In this document: in pieces, positions 27,101 through 34,235 of the stretch
Layout: every line of letters starts with the position of its first letter
Numbering within the stretch: position 1 is the stretch's first letter
DNA from: Smittium mucronatum
Lineage: Eukaryota; Kickxellomycota; Harpellomycetes; Harpellales; Legeriomycetaceae
Length of the DNA: 34,235 nt
Direction: 5' to 3'
NCBI GenBank assembly: GCA_001953115.1
Contig: LSSL01006407.1
Location: forward strand, 1 to 34,235
Notes under the pieces: model-generated
Database searches by the model: none
The model's input: the letters and a program-made list of their open reading frames with translations, nothing else
What the model was told of the DNA's origin: nothing
Position numbers and translations under genes: made by a program

Positions 27101-27272
27101 TTAACCCTTTTAAAAACTTAGCTTACAAAAATGGCATGAAATTTTGATTCAATTTTTTCATTAAAAAAATCATATTTTTAATATATTGGATAGATTAAGA
27201 AATATAGTTAATTTAATTAGTTAATAAGAACTAATGGGAGTGGGGCACAAATTTGGACTCAGAAAGGGTTAA
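27101..27272 (-). mobile_element. TTAA-flanked MITE, piggyBac type, copy 2 (inverted)
   Basis: The element spans 27,105-27,268 (164 bp) and is flanked on both sides by intact TTAA (27,101-27,104 and 27,269-27,272). Its minus strand begins CCCTTTCTGAGTCC and aligns with copy 1 over its whole length; the other end reads CCCTTTTAAAAAC. Together with copy 1 it makes an inverted pair with a ~76-bp spacer that could fold as one large hairpin. Because each unit has its own TTAA at both ends, two independent insertions explain the structure better than a single foldback element. Confidence 0.75.
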
Positions 27273-28321
27273 AAAACAATATTATGTTTTTGTTAGAGTT
27301 GGTGAAATTTAGGGCGATTTTTTTAATTTTTTATTATGAAAATACGAATAATAATCAGATATTGAAAAAAAAATGTTAACTCATTTTCAAAAAAAAATTA
27401 ATCAAAAAAATACTCAAAAATTTGCGCGTATTAATTGGATAGATTCATAATTTAGTCGAAAATGATCTAAATGGACCGAAAATGATCAATTAAAGTTTAG
27501 AGTTATCAAAAACAGTGGATTCGAGCTTATATCAGATGAGATTTACTATTTAACTTTTTTAAAATACAACGAGTTTATAGTTCATAGAATTTGACAAGAA
27601 ATAATAAAACGTTTTCATTTTTTTTTTAATCTTTAACATTCAATTTTGATAAATTTAGTTTCATCTGAAGATAAAGTCTTTCTATAAACGGGTTTTAGTT
27701 CGTTTGATTAATAATTCCTCCCTGTTTTAATTTAAGTGAAGTTTTAAGTTTTATATAGAACTTTCATTATTATTTTCCCTTATATCATCCCTTTCATTTT
27801 TACATCTCATCTTACTTTAAATTGACTTATACTAGCTAAGGATTTACTGTTTTCAATTAAAATATTTAGGAAATACTTGGTTGAAATATTAATTTAGTCC
27901 AGCGCAACTTGCTTTTTTCTTTTGTTTTACTGTATTCTGTTCAGAGTATTACTTGTAGCTCTAATATTTTGAACAAAAATTCAACATATTTATTAAATTA
28001 ATATTTTTAGTAATGATGTATCACGATTTTTGATAAAAAAAAGAGAAGTTTTTCTGAGAAAAACTACATCTTTAGAAAGTAATATTTAAAGAACACTGAT
28101 ATTACTAATCTTTTTCAAAAAATTCTACCGACTTTTTATTCATACAGCAAAAATTTTCAAAGATTTTTAAATTTCGGTAATTTTTATAACAAGCTCGTGA
28201 ATTTAAAGGTTAATATCCATGGGAAATTTTTTACTATTTTCATTGTAGCCGCAACGCATAATACTTATAGCAATAGTATTTGCTAAGTTTACCAATAAGG
28301 CCAATTATCTAAGGAGATAAG

Positions 28322-28376
28322 ATGAATATAACTACGGAATGAGTTAAAACTTAGGCATAATCTCAGTTATATTCAT
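28322..28376. repeat. 12-bp inverted repeat
   Basis: ATGAATATAACT (28,322-28,333) is matched exactly by AGTTATATTCAT (28,365-28,376) across 31 bases. It has the same stem and loop sizes as the inverted repeat at 7642-7696, but the sequences are unrelated. Confidence 0.6.
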
Positions 28377-28454
28377 TTTAAACTTTATAAACAAGTTATA
28401 GACCGATGTTTGGATAAAAAAAGTATATGGGATGCTGAAGTAAATTTTCTCTGA
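28332..28454 (+). pseudogene. Possible coding relic, 40 codons, unidentified
   Basis: The frame is open from after TAA at 28,329 to TGA at 28,452-28,454. It has a protein-like mix of residues (LRHNLSYIHFKLYKQVIDRC followed by LDKKSIWDAEVNFL). It has no start codon and no recognised family. Runs of 40 open codons are common by chance in this DNA, so only composition speaks for it. Confidence 0.17.
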
Positions 28455-28601
28455 AAGAAATTTTCTTTTTAAATGTTTAATAGATGTGGGGCCTGAAATA
28501 AAAACTGATGATTATTTTCAAATTTATACTCATGTTTCTAAGCTTTGAGTCTAGCCAATGTAACTTTTGTACGTAAATAAACCCTCCACACAGTTGAGCC
28601 C

Positions 28602-28636
28602 TTAACCCTTTCAGGGGCGATGGTACAAAAAATGGC
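28602..28636 (+). mobile_element. MITE copy 3, truncated by LINE insertion
   Basis: TTAA (28,602-28,605) followed by CCCTTTCAGGGGCGATGG and TACAAAAAATGGC is the terminal ~31 bp of the same MITE family. It aligns without a net length change to 27,101-27,135 (TTAACCCTTTTAAAAAC, then TTACAAAAATGGC). It stops exactly where the T run of the LINE poly(A) tail begins. The rest of the MITE should lie beyond the 5' end of the LINE, outside this window. Confidence 0.65.
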
Positions 28637-28648
28637 TTTTTTTTTTTT

Positions 28649-28745
28649 AGAGTTACATGTGTTTATTTAAATGTTATGCAAGAAAGCTAGGTTAGGATAA
28701 TAGTTAATAAATTTGACAGGCGTAAAGACAAGAGAAGAGGTCCAA
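28649..28745 (-). other. LINE 3' UTR with AATAAA signal
   Basis: Between the ORF2 stop and the poly(A) tail lie about 97 bases. AATAAA on the minus strand (28,662-28,667) sits 13 bases before the A run, the usual spacing for a cleavage and polyadenylation signal. Confidence 0.75.
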
Positions 28746-31700
28746 TCACGAGTTGAAATTCACTCGCCCGCCTGGTTCTATTGCAAACCATTTGGTTTTG
28801 ATTTTTGCCCAGCTGTCTTTTAATTTAGTGTTGTTTGTAGTCATATCTGCTGTTATTTTATCCTTTAGCATGTTTATGAATCTTATGAATAGCGCCGTGT
28901 ATGGCAAGTTTTTATTGGCCAGCGACATTTCAGTTCTCGATCTGTGTATGTTCCAAATTGCCAGTGCTTGCACTGTGGCTATGTTCGGGAATATCTTTTT
29001 AAGTCTGTTTAATTGATCAAAAACATCATCGCTACCAATTATAATTAGTTCTTCTGTGTTTTCTATTTGAGAGTCTTTGAGGAATTTACCAATCAAATTC
29101 CAGTATTCCTTAGTCCTATTACATTCGTAATATCCGTGTATTATATTGTCCATTGTATGGTCACAGAAATTACATTTCTGTATTGGGTCATAGATTCCTT
29201 TGTTCCATATGTTAAGCTTTTCTCCTGTTATTATTACATTGTGGTATATTAACCATAGATGACTCATCATTTTTGGTTCGATTGGTAATTTGTATACTCT
29301 CCTCCATTGAAAGTCAGTCTGATTCAATGGATCAATTCCTAACTTTTCCCATTTAGGGATTTTTTTAATTTCGTCTTTTTTGGGGTATTGTAAGATATTT
29401 CTCCTCTGACCATTGGTGGTCTTATTTATTTGGTGATCTCCTAAAAATATGTGATTCGATGGGAACCTGTCTTTCTGGGCAGTATTTTCGAAAAGATTTG
29501 ATCTTTGGCTGTTGGATAAACTGAAGGCTACTGGTTTTTCATTGACTCTGGTCCCATAATAGAACTTTTCCTGTATCTGTCCAATAGGTGTACAGGTGCT
29601 CAAGAATTGCCCTATTGTCCGTATTGAGTTAGCTTTCATCCATTTATGGTCCGATTTGTTCATATTCGTATTAATTAATTTTTCTAGGTATTTTACACTG
29701 ATATTATTAGTCTCATGGGATTTCCATTCGCTAATGCCGTTTATGGAGATCTTATGATTTTTTTTATAAATATTTATAAAGTTCTTCCAAAATGGAGACA
29801 TTTTATTTATCCCTTTGATTTTAACCAATCGTGGCTCTATGATAAAGTCTGAGTAGTAGTTTTGATCAAAATGTTTTTCAGCTGTTCCGATAAAACTGGA
29901 AATTGCGAGGCTATTCCATTGTTTATTTTTATCATTAATAAATTCGTACATCCATTTTAGGAATAATGTATTTGATTGGGCTTCGACATTTAACAATCCC
30001 ATGCCGCCCAATTTAGGATGTAATTCCAGTGTGTCTAATGAAATTTTGGAATATTGACCGTTCCACAAGAATGATCTTAGTAGTTTGTTTATGTTTTTGT
30101 AAAATCCTTTGTCGAATGGGATAATGTGTGCAAAGTACCATATCTTTGATAGGAGAAATGTGTTGGCTAGCAGCACTCTTCCCTTAATGGAAAGCGTTCT
30201 ATATTTCCAACCATCGATTTTATTTTTAATGCCATTAATTATACTTGATTTGGCGGTAGCAGTATCTATTCCATTGGAGTTGAAGTATATTCCGAGGTAT
30301 TTAAAGGTGTTTAATGCGTTGATTGGATTAAAATTTCTGGGGTTATGTAGTGTATTCCCTATTTTTATGCATACTGTTTTCTCGATATTTATTTTCGCGT
30401 TAGAAGCCAGCGAGTGATATTCTAGAGCTTTGTTTAAGATATTTTCATCTGCATTGTTGTTTATTGCTATTAATAGATCATCAGCATATGCCAGCGTTTT
30501 AAGTGGGCGAGAGTTTATACTAATCCCTTTTAGATTAATGTTGAGGAAGATTAATAGGGGTTCAATGACTATATTATATAATAATGGAGACATCGGGTCA
30601 CCCTGTCTTAGTCCTTGGCGAATGGGAATGTAGTCTGTAAAACTATTGTTTATGTTGATTTTTGTATTCGGGTCGTTATATAGGCATTTTATTAAATAGA
30701 TAAATTTTTCTCCAATACCGAATGCGTTTAGGCACGAATATAGATATTCCCAATCCACTCTATCGTATGCTTTTTCCTGATCGAGCATAAGTAAGTGGCC
30801 TGTTGTTTCTGCAGGGTTGGCTGTACTATTTTCTATTAGAAAATTAAACGATAAAATATTGTCAAATATGCTCCGGCCTTTTATGAAGCCGGATTGGTTA
30901 ATGTTGATGATTTTCCCCATTATATGCTGAAGCCTATTTGCTAAAATCTTAGTAAATATTTTTTCATCCGTATTTGAAAGCGTAATTGGCCTCCAATTTT
31001 TTAAAGATTGTAGGTCGCCCTTTTTTGGGAGCAATGTGATTTTAGATCCCCCGATTAGCGAATTCCATAAGTGTAGTTCTATTATGTTGTTAAATAGTTT
31101 ATGTAAGTGTTTAGCTATTGGCTTGATAAAGGCTTTATAAAATTCGAAAGGAAGGCCATCTGGACCTGGTGATTTGTTATTCGGTGAATTATTAATGACT
31201 GAGTAAATCTCTTCAATTGATATATCGGAGTTCAGTTTTTGCATCTCTGCATCGCTTATTTTGGTAGTTATATTGTTTATTAAAGTATGTTGACTTTGCC
31301 TATCAATATTTCCTTTTGCGAACAGGTTTTTGTAAAATGCATGGCATATATTAGATATCTCTATCTGGCTATTCTTTGTATTCCCTTCAATGTCGTACAG
31401 AGATTTAATTGTTTTGTTTTTTTCCCGAGATTTTAGTAATCCAAAGAAATATTTATTCGATCTTTCGTTATGTTCTGCCCATTTAGATCTAGACCTAATT
31501 ATATACCCACTTATTTTATCGTTTAGCAGACGCTTTATTTTTTCATTGTTTTCTTGGATTGTGTTTGCCCAATGAGCTTTAACAGTTTCAATTGAACTTT
31601 TTAGCATAAGGTTCTGGGCTATTTTGTTTGCTAGTTCCAAATTAGTTATTTCGTATTTCCTAGAATTATATTTTCCACATTTGATGTATGTGGTTTTGAT

Positions 31701-32300
31701 TTGTTTTTTGATGTCTGCCCACATTCCCATAGAGTAATTTTCGTTGGATAGTATTTGGTTGATAATGCCATTTACATAATCGTTGTTTATAAGGTTGCAA
31801 TTTAGTTTCCACCTGTCATATGTCGAGGATTGGTTTTTTTTAGTTGGGTTTAGTTTCAAAGATAAATATTTATGGTCTGATAGTGGGCCTATAGAAATTT
31901 TTAAACTCCTTAAAGACATTAATAGGTTTTGTGAAGTTATGATATGGCCTATTCTGGATTTATGATTTCCCGAATAGTCACTCCATGTGAAATTAATTGT
32001 ATCTGGGTAAAAGTGTTTATGTGTATTTATTAAATTAAAATGGTCCATTAGTGTTTTAATGCTATCCCATTCTCCAACGATATTTCTTGAAGGAAATCTA
32101 TCCTTCGTTTCGTCCTCTACCATATTAAGATCTCCCAATAGAATCATATTGTTGGAGGATTCGTCATTTTCGTTAAGGTCGTGTAATTTGTCCAGCAAGA
32201 AACTAATTGTTATTTTTCTTTCTGTTTTAGTATTCGGAAGATATAGGTTTACTATTCTTAGTGGTTCATTAAAAAGAGGGCTATTTACGTCTGCAATCAT
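28746..32300 (-). CDS. LINE ORF2 protein: endonuclease-reverse transcriptase (N-terminally cut)
   Basis: This 1,184-codon uninterrupted frame encodes the replication enzyme of the LINE: it nicks target DNA and copies the element RNA from the nick. Residues from the Met at 32,300: endonuclease remainder with GDLN (56-59), FTWSD (104-108) and SDH (141-143); reverse transcriptase with KSPGPDG (376-382), NWRPI (435-439), GFIKGRSIFDNI (471-482), catalytic LDQEKAYD (506-513), RQGDPMSP (565-572) and AYADD (604-608), whose Asp pair is the polymerase centre; and a C-terminal C-x2-C-x8-H-x4-C (1043-1060). The Met at 32,300 is not the natural start: the frame continues upstream to ATG at 32,642, giving 1,298 codons, but TGA interrupts it at 32,523-32,525. 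In the S-R-I-D endonuclease motif the Asp is Gly (codon 118, GGC, 31,947-31,949), which should abolish nicking. The RT part looks intact. Confidence 0.93.
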   Translation of the reverse strand: MIADVNSPLFNEPLRIVNLYLPNTKTERKITISFLLDKLHDLNENDESSNNMILLGDLNMVEDETKDRFPSRNIVGEWDSIKTLMDHFNLINTHKHFYPDTINFTWSDYSGNHKSRIGHIITSQNLLMSLRSLKISIGPLSDHKYLSLKLNPTKKNQSSTYDRWKLNCNLINNDYVNGIINQILSNENYSMGMWADIKKQIKTTYIKCGKYNSRKYEITNLELANKIAQNLMLKSSIETVKAHWANTIQENNEKIKRLLNDKISGYIIRSRSKWAEHNERSNKYFFGLLKSREKNKTIKSLYDIEGNTKNSQIEISNICHAFYKNLFAKGNIDRQSQHTLINNITTKISDAEMQKLNSDISIEEIYSVINNSPNNKSPGPDGLPFEFYKAFIKPIAKHLHKLFNNIIELHLWNSLIGGSKITLLPKKGDLQSLKNWRPITLSNTDEKIFTKILANRLQHIMGKIININQSGFIKGRSIFDNILSFNFLIENSTANPAETTGHLLMLDQEKAYDRVDWEYLYSCLNAFGIGEKFIYLIKCLYNDPNTKININNSFTDYIPIRQGLRQGDPMSPLLYNIVIEPLLIFLNINLKGISINSRPLKTLAYADDLLIAINNNADENILNKALEYHSLASNAKINIEKTVCIKIGNTLHNPRNFNPINALNTFKYLGIYFNSNGIDTATAKSSIINGIKNKIDGWKYRTLSIKGRVLLANTFLLSKIWYFAHIIPFDKGFYKNINKLLRSFLWNGQYSKISLDTLELHPKLGGMGLLNVEAQSNTLFLKWMYEFINDKNKQWNSLAISSFIGTAEKHFDQNYYSDFIIEPRLVKIKGINKMSPFWKNFINIYKKNHKISINGISEWKSHETNNISVKYLEKLINTNMNKSDHKWMKANSIRTIGQFLSTCTPIGQIQEKFYYGTRVNEKPVAFSLSNSQRSNLFENTAQKDRFPSNHIFLGDHQINKTTNGQRRNILQYPKKDEIKKIPKWEKLGIDPLNQTDFQWRRVYKLPIEPKMMSHLWLIYHNVIITGEKLNIWNKGIYDPIQKCNFCDHTMDNIIHGYYECNRTKEYWNLIGKFLKDSQIENTEELIIIGSDDVFDQLNRLKKIFPNIATVQALAIWNIHRSRTEMSLANKNLPYTALFIRFINMLKDKITADMTTNNTKLKDSWAKIKTKWFAIEPGGRVNFNS

Positions 32301-32642
32301 AATTCTTCCTTCGAAAAATACAAAGCTTTTAGTAATATTAATGTTTGGGTTATTAATGAGTATGGTGCTGTATTTGGACCATATGCATTTATTATCCCAA
32401 TATTTATTCCAAAAAGGAATATCGTCGTTTTTTATGTTGACTTCTTGTATGCAGGCGATATCTGGTTGGATGACTTTTTTAAAGAAAGTGAAAAGTTTGC
32501 TTTTTTTAGTGTTATTGGCTATTCATTTTACGTTATAAGTTATTATCGTAATATCATTAATGTCATTATTATTAATTTGTGTTGGTTCTTTGGTCATTTC
32601 GGTTGTGTTAAAGTATTCTGTCTCATTTATGTCCGACATCAT
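32301..32642 (-). pseudogene. ORF2 N-terminal segment of the endonuclease, cut by TGA
   Basis: In the same frame as the long ORF2, translation from the ATG at 32,640-32,642 (preceded by in-frame TAA at 32,649-32,651) gives a short charged leader, then TIITYNVK, a TGA at codon 40 (32,523-32,525), then IANNTKKSKLF and DIACIQEVNIK. The first piece is the N-terminal strand of APE-type endonucleases and the second carries their metal-binding Glu (QE). Related LINEs usually have Gly or Arg where the stop now lies. The segment is clearly homologous coding sequence and no frameshift is needed, so a single nonsense change broke it. A Met-restart at 32,300 would lack both motifs. Confidence 0.88.
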
Positions 32643-32644
32643 AG

Positions 32645-32785
32645 TTAATTATTGGTTTGGATTGGATTGACAACATTTGCAGTTGTCATCGGCACTGAAT
32701 TATCGCCATCAATGACCATGTACTCGTTTTCTATACTTTTTGGACCGTAATTAGCTTCATTTATTGGGAATACGCCTGTGTTTGT
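32645..32785 (-). other. Probable former C-terminal end of ORF1, beyond a TAA
   Basis: Directly after the ORF1 TAA (32,786-32,788) the same frame stays open for 46 codons (starting TNTGVFPINEANYG, with VIDGDNSVPMTTANVV further on) and ends at TAA 32,645-32,647. Only two bases then separate that stop from the ORF2 ATG (TAA-CT-ATG). G+C is like that of ORF1. The simplest reading is that ORF1 originally ended here and the TAA at 32,788 arose later, for instance from CAA. It could also be plain spacer. Confidence 0.5.
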
Positions 32786-34153
32786 TTATTTTTGTAGTAG
32801 ATTAACTATTTCGATCCCGTTTTCGTCCACTAGCGCCGTCGAGAGATTGTCGCTTTTGGATTCAAACATTTCTGCATCTACGTATATATTTGTTTCTTCC
32901 TCCATGTGTGTATCGGTATCGCCTCCGTTATTGGCTTCGGATGTTTTAGTTGTCTTTCGCGCCTTGGTTCCATTTTTTTCCTTTGAGATTTTATTTATGG
33001 TTATTTTTTTGTTTAAAGCTTTCCCCGCGGATATTTCGAGACTACGTGTTAAAAGTTTTTGATTTTTTTCTTGCCCATCGAGGGTCGTATTTTTTATAAC
33101 TTCACTGTTTATTTTCGAAATCGTTTCTCCGAATAGAGCAGCCTCAGCTCCTGTCATCGATTTTTCGACCGTGTCATCGATAGAATTAACGATTGGAATT
33201 TCGATATTTGTAGCTTCGGGTAAGTCTTCTGAATTTTTTGTTGCACTTTCGGATATTACTATCGGGCCCTCGAGTGGGATTACTACCGATGTATGTCCAT
33301 TATTTTTTTCTGGATCTAAATTTTTGTCTTGTGGACTTCTTTCGCCAATTAATACAACTTTTTTGACGTTTCTAGGATTGGATATTCTGTCCCGTTTGTG
33401 GTTTGTTTTTTTTTTAAAAAGTTCTATGCACTCATTCTTCCAATGGCCGGGCTCCTTGCAATATGTGCATGCTTTTGGACCACCTCTCCAGGTAAGATTC
33501 ACTTTTATATCCAATATATTAAGAAACTGTGGTATTTCATTCTCTTTTTTGGTCTTTATCGATATCTTAATACTCCTTGACGGGCATGTGTCCAAGGTTT
33601 TGTGTTTTAAGACTAAAATGTCCAGAACTTCACCTATCTGTGACAGTTCATGATGTGCCGCTGGTGCTACGTCCCATACACTGAGGCCGCTATGCGACGG
33701 TATAATTATAATTTTGTGGTCACTGTTGTACTCATTGGTATCGGTCCATTCAATTTTTTTTTGGTTATATATTATGTAAATTTTTTTTGCATTTTCTTTA
33801 TCTGTAGAATTTTTGAATTTAATAAATAAAATTTTTCTTCTGCTGTCTATCTCGAAGCATGTTTGAATAGTACCTAGTTGCTCGATGATACTTTCTGAAA
33901 TATCCTCAATGTTGTCTTGTAGCTCGGACAGTTTACAGCCCAGTCTGTTAGGGGTTCCCCCCATACATAAAATGTCTGCCTTTGGTTTGATGCCAGTAAC
34001 CTCCTCCAGCATCGATACTACTTTATATTTTTCCCAAATATTGAAGGGTCTTTTGATGACTTTGTCTGGTGGTATATTTTTACCGCTCACGACGTTCGCC
34101 CAGGTGCTTTGGGCTTGGATATCAGTTGGACTGGTATCCGTTTGGTTTAACAT
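32786..34153 (-). CDS. LINE ORF1 protein: zinc-knuckle RNA-binding
   Basis: A 455-residue protein, probably the nucleic-acid chaperone that coats element RNA in LINE ribonucleoprotein. Residues 95-200 look like an RRM-type fold or two degenerate halves of one (FEIDSRRKILFIKF near 100-113; GEVLDILVL near 174-182). A CCHC knuckle, C-x2-C-x4-H-x4-C, stands at 229-242 (CTYCKEPGHWKNEC). The C-terminal 200 residues are charged and low in complexity, rich in Lys, Glu, Ser and Thr. In-frame TAA lies 18 bases before the ATG, so the start is well supported. It is in a different frame from ORF2. The stop at 32,786-32,788 may be premature (see 32,645-32,785). The assignment rests on the CCHC motif and its place before ORF2; sequence outside the knuckle is not recognised by itself. 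Confidence 0.88.
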   Translation of the reverse strand: MLNQTDTSPTDIQAQSTWANVVSGKNIPPDKVIKRPFNIWEKYKVVSMLEEVTGIKPKADILCMGGTPNRLGCKLSELQDNIEDISESIIEQLGTIQTCFEIDSRRKILFIKFKNSTDKENAKKIYIIYNQKKIEWTDTNEYNSDHKIIIIPSHSGLSVWDVAPAAHHELSQIGEVLDILVLKHKTLDTCPSRSIKISIKTKKENEIPQFLNILDIKVNLTWRGGPKACTYCKEPGHWKNECIELFKKKTNHKRDRISNPRNVKKVVLIGERSPQDKNLDPEKNNGHTSVVIPLEGPIVISESATKNSEDLPEATNIEIPIVNSIDDTVEKSMTGAEAALFGETISKINSEVIKNTTLDGQEKNQKLLTRSLEISAGKALNKKITINKISKEKNGTKARKTTKTSEANNGGDTDTHMEEETNIYVDAEMFESKSDNLSTALVDENGIEIVNLLQK

Positions 34154-34235
34154 TTTCTCAATGTTAAGTTTTGGTTAACTACTTCTAAGAGGTCTCAATT
34201 AGAAACGATGATTTAATTTTGCTTGTTTTTTATTG
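34154..34235 (-). other. LINE 5' leader, incomplete at window edge
   Basis: These 82 bases before the ORF1 ATG are more GC-rich than the left part of the window. They contain no trace of the MITE sequence that should reappear at the far side of the insertion, so the true 5' end lies further out. Confidence 0.6.

Larger units (their letters stand above)
27273..28601. other. AT-rich DNA between MITEs and LINE
   Basis: No confirmed gene is seen. G+C rises somewhat after about 28,220. An open frame and a 12-bp inverted repeat in 28,322-28,454 are listed separately. Confidence 0.6.
28637..34235 (-). mobile_element. L1-like non-LTR retrotransposon, 5' end outside window
   Basis: A LINE of at least 5.6 kb lies on the minus strand: 5' leader (from the window edge), ORF1, a 143-bp interval, ORF2, a ~97-bp 3' UTR and a 12-base poly(A) tail (T run 28,637-28,648). 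Domain order is that of the L1 group: zinc-knuckle RNA-binding ORF1, then APE-type endonuclease, reverse transcriptase and a C-terminal Cys/His motif in ORF2, with no RNase H seen. The RT motifs (SPGPDG, GFIKGR, LDQEKAYDRVDW, RQGDPMSP, AYADD) are well preserved, but three probable lesions make autonomous activity of this copy unlikely. G+C jumps at the tail boundary, indicating an insertion younger than the surrounding AT-rich DNA. No target duplication can be checked because the other end is not included. Confidence 0.95.

Noticed and set aside
26867..27268. Reading the MITE pair as a single 402-bp foldback transposon
   Set aside because: Each half has its own terminal repeats and TTAA at its inner end as well, which a single foldback element would not need.
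1..28600. Mitochondrial or plastid origin of the AT-rich part
   Set aside because: No organelle protein, rRNA or tRNA gene was seen in 28 kb, and the DNA is continuous with a nuclear-type LINE and TTAA MITEs.
28746..32642. A variant genetic code (TGA or TAA as sense) to explain the two stops in the LINE
   Set aside because: Only one TGA and one TAA interrupt about 1,800 codons, Trp is written TGG throughout, and reassigned codons would appear many times.
28753..34178. Numerous plus-strand open frames of 60-160 codons within the LINE
   Set aside because: They are antisense shadows of ORF1 and ORF2, which have recognisable motifs on the minus strand; the plus-strand products have no motifs.
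1..34235. CRISPR arrays, bacterial promoters or ribosome binding sites
   Set aside because: No regularly spaced repeats were found, and all recognisable content is eukaryotic.

Overview
This is eukaryotic nuclear DNA. Bases 1-28,600 are extremely A+T-rich (hand-counted 60-base lines mostly carry 15-20% G+C, a few about 30%) and I can defend no intact protein gene there. Bases 28,637-34,235 are a clearly richer block (a sampled line is about 42% G+C) filled by one non-LTR retrotransposon on the minus strand. Its reverse transcriptase has L1-like motifs, and the ORF2 C-terminal half and the zinc-knuckle ORF1 remind me of the L1-like LINEs of early-diverging fungi (Mucoromycota and relatives). 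That is family recognition from memory, so an AT-rich early-diverging fungus is the best guess; other AT-rich eukaryotes such as microsporidia, protists or invertebrates remain possible. The genetic code is standard, since TGG reads Trp and 1,184 codons run without TAA, TAG or TGA.

Layout. 1-290: a less AT-rich, poly(T)-bearing, promoter-like patch before a good ATG context at 251, with no confirmed gene. 291-5,532: featureless AT-rich DNA with small repeats. 5,533-5,712: first copy of a ~150-bp retroposon, minus strand, with a 12-bp target duplication. 5,713-6,260: a higher-GC patch with a 69-codon open frame. 6,261-11,700: AT-rich, empty apart from short repeats. 11,701-12,810: a T/C-rich patch with short open frames. 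12,811-21,100: AT-rich, with a pentanucleotide microsatellite. 21,101-21,269: second retroposon copy with an 11-bp target duplication. 21,270-26,862: AT-rich with a weak Ty3/gypsy-like fragment at 23,067. 26,863-27,272: two ~163-bp TTAA-flanked MITEs in inverted orientation. 27,273-28,601: AT-rich with a possible coding relic. 28,602-28,636: the first 31 bp of a third MITE copy, cut by the LINE. 28,637-34,235: the LINE, whose 5' end is beyond the window.

The LINE carries ORF1 (RNA-binding, CCHC knuckle) and ORF2 (endonuclease, reverse transcriptase, C-terminal Cys/His motif). Three lesions suggest this copy is dead or dying: an in-frame TAA that appears to shorten ORF1 by about 46 codons, a TGA at codon 40 of ORF2, and Gly where the endonuclease normally has an Asp in its S-R-I-D motif. 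If the ORF1 TAA is ignored, ORF1 ends two bases before the ORF2 ATG, a stop/start arrangement suited to coupled translation.

The most notable result is that the apparently blank AT-rich region contains two small mobile-element families recognisable without a database: a SINE-like retroposon with target duplications on both copies, and a piggyBac-type MITE family, one copy of which the LINE used as its landing site. The region may be an AT isochore, pericentric DNA or simply gene-poor filler; the sequence alone does not decide.
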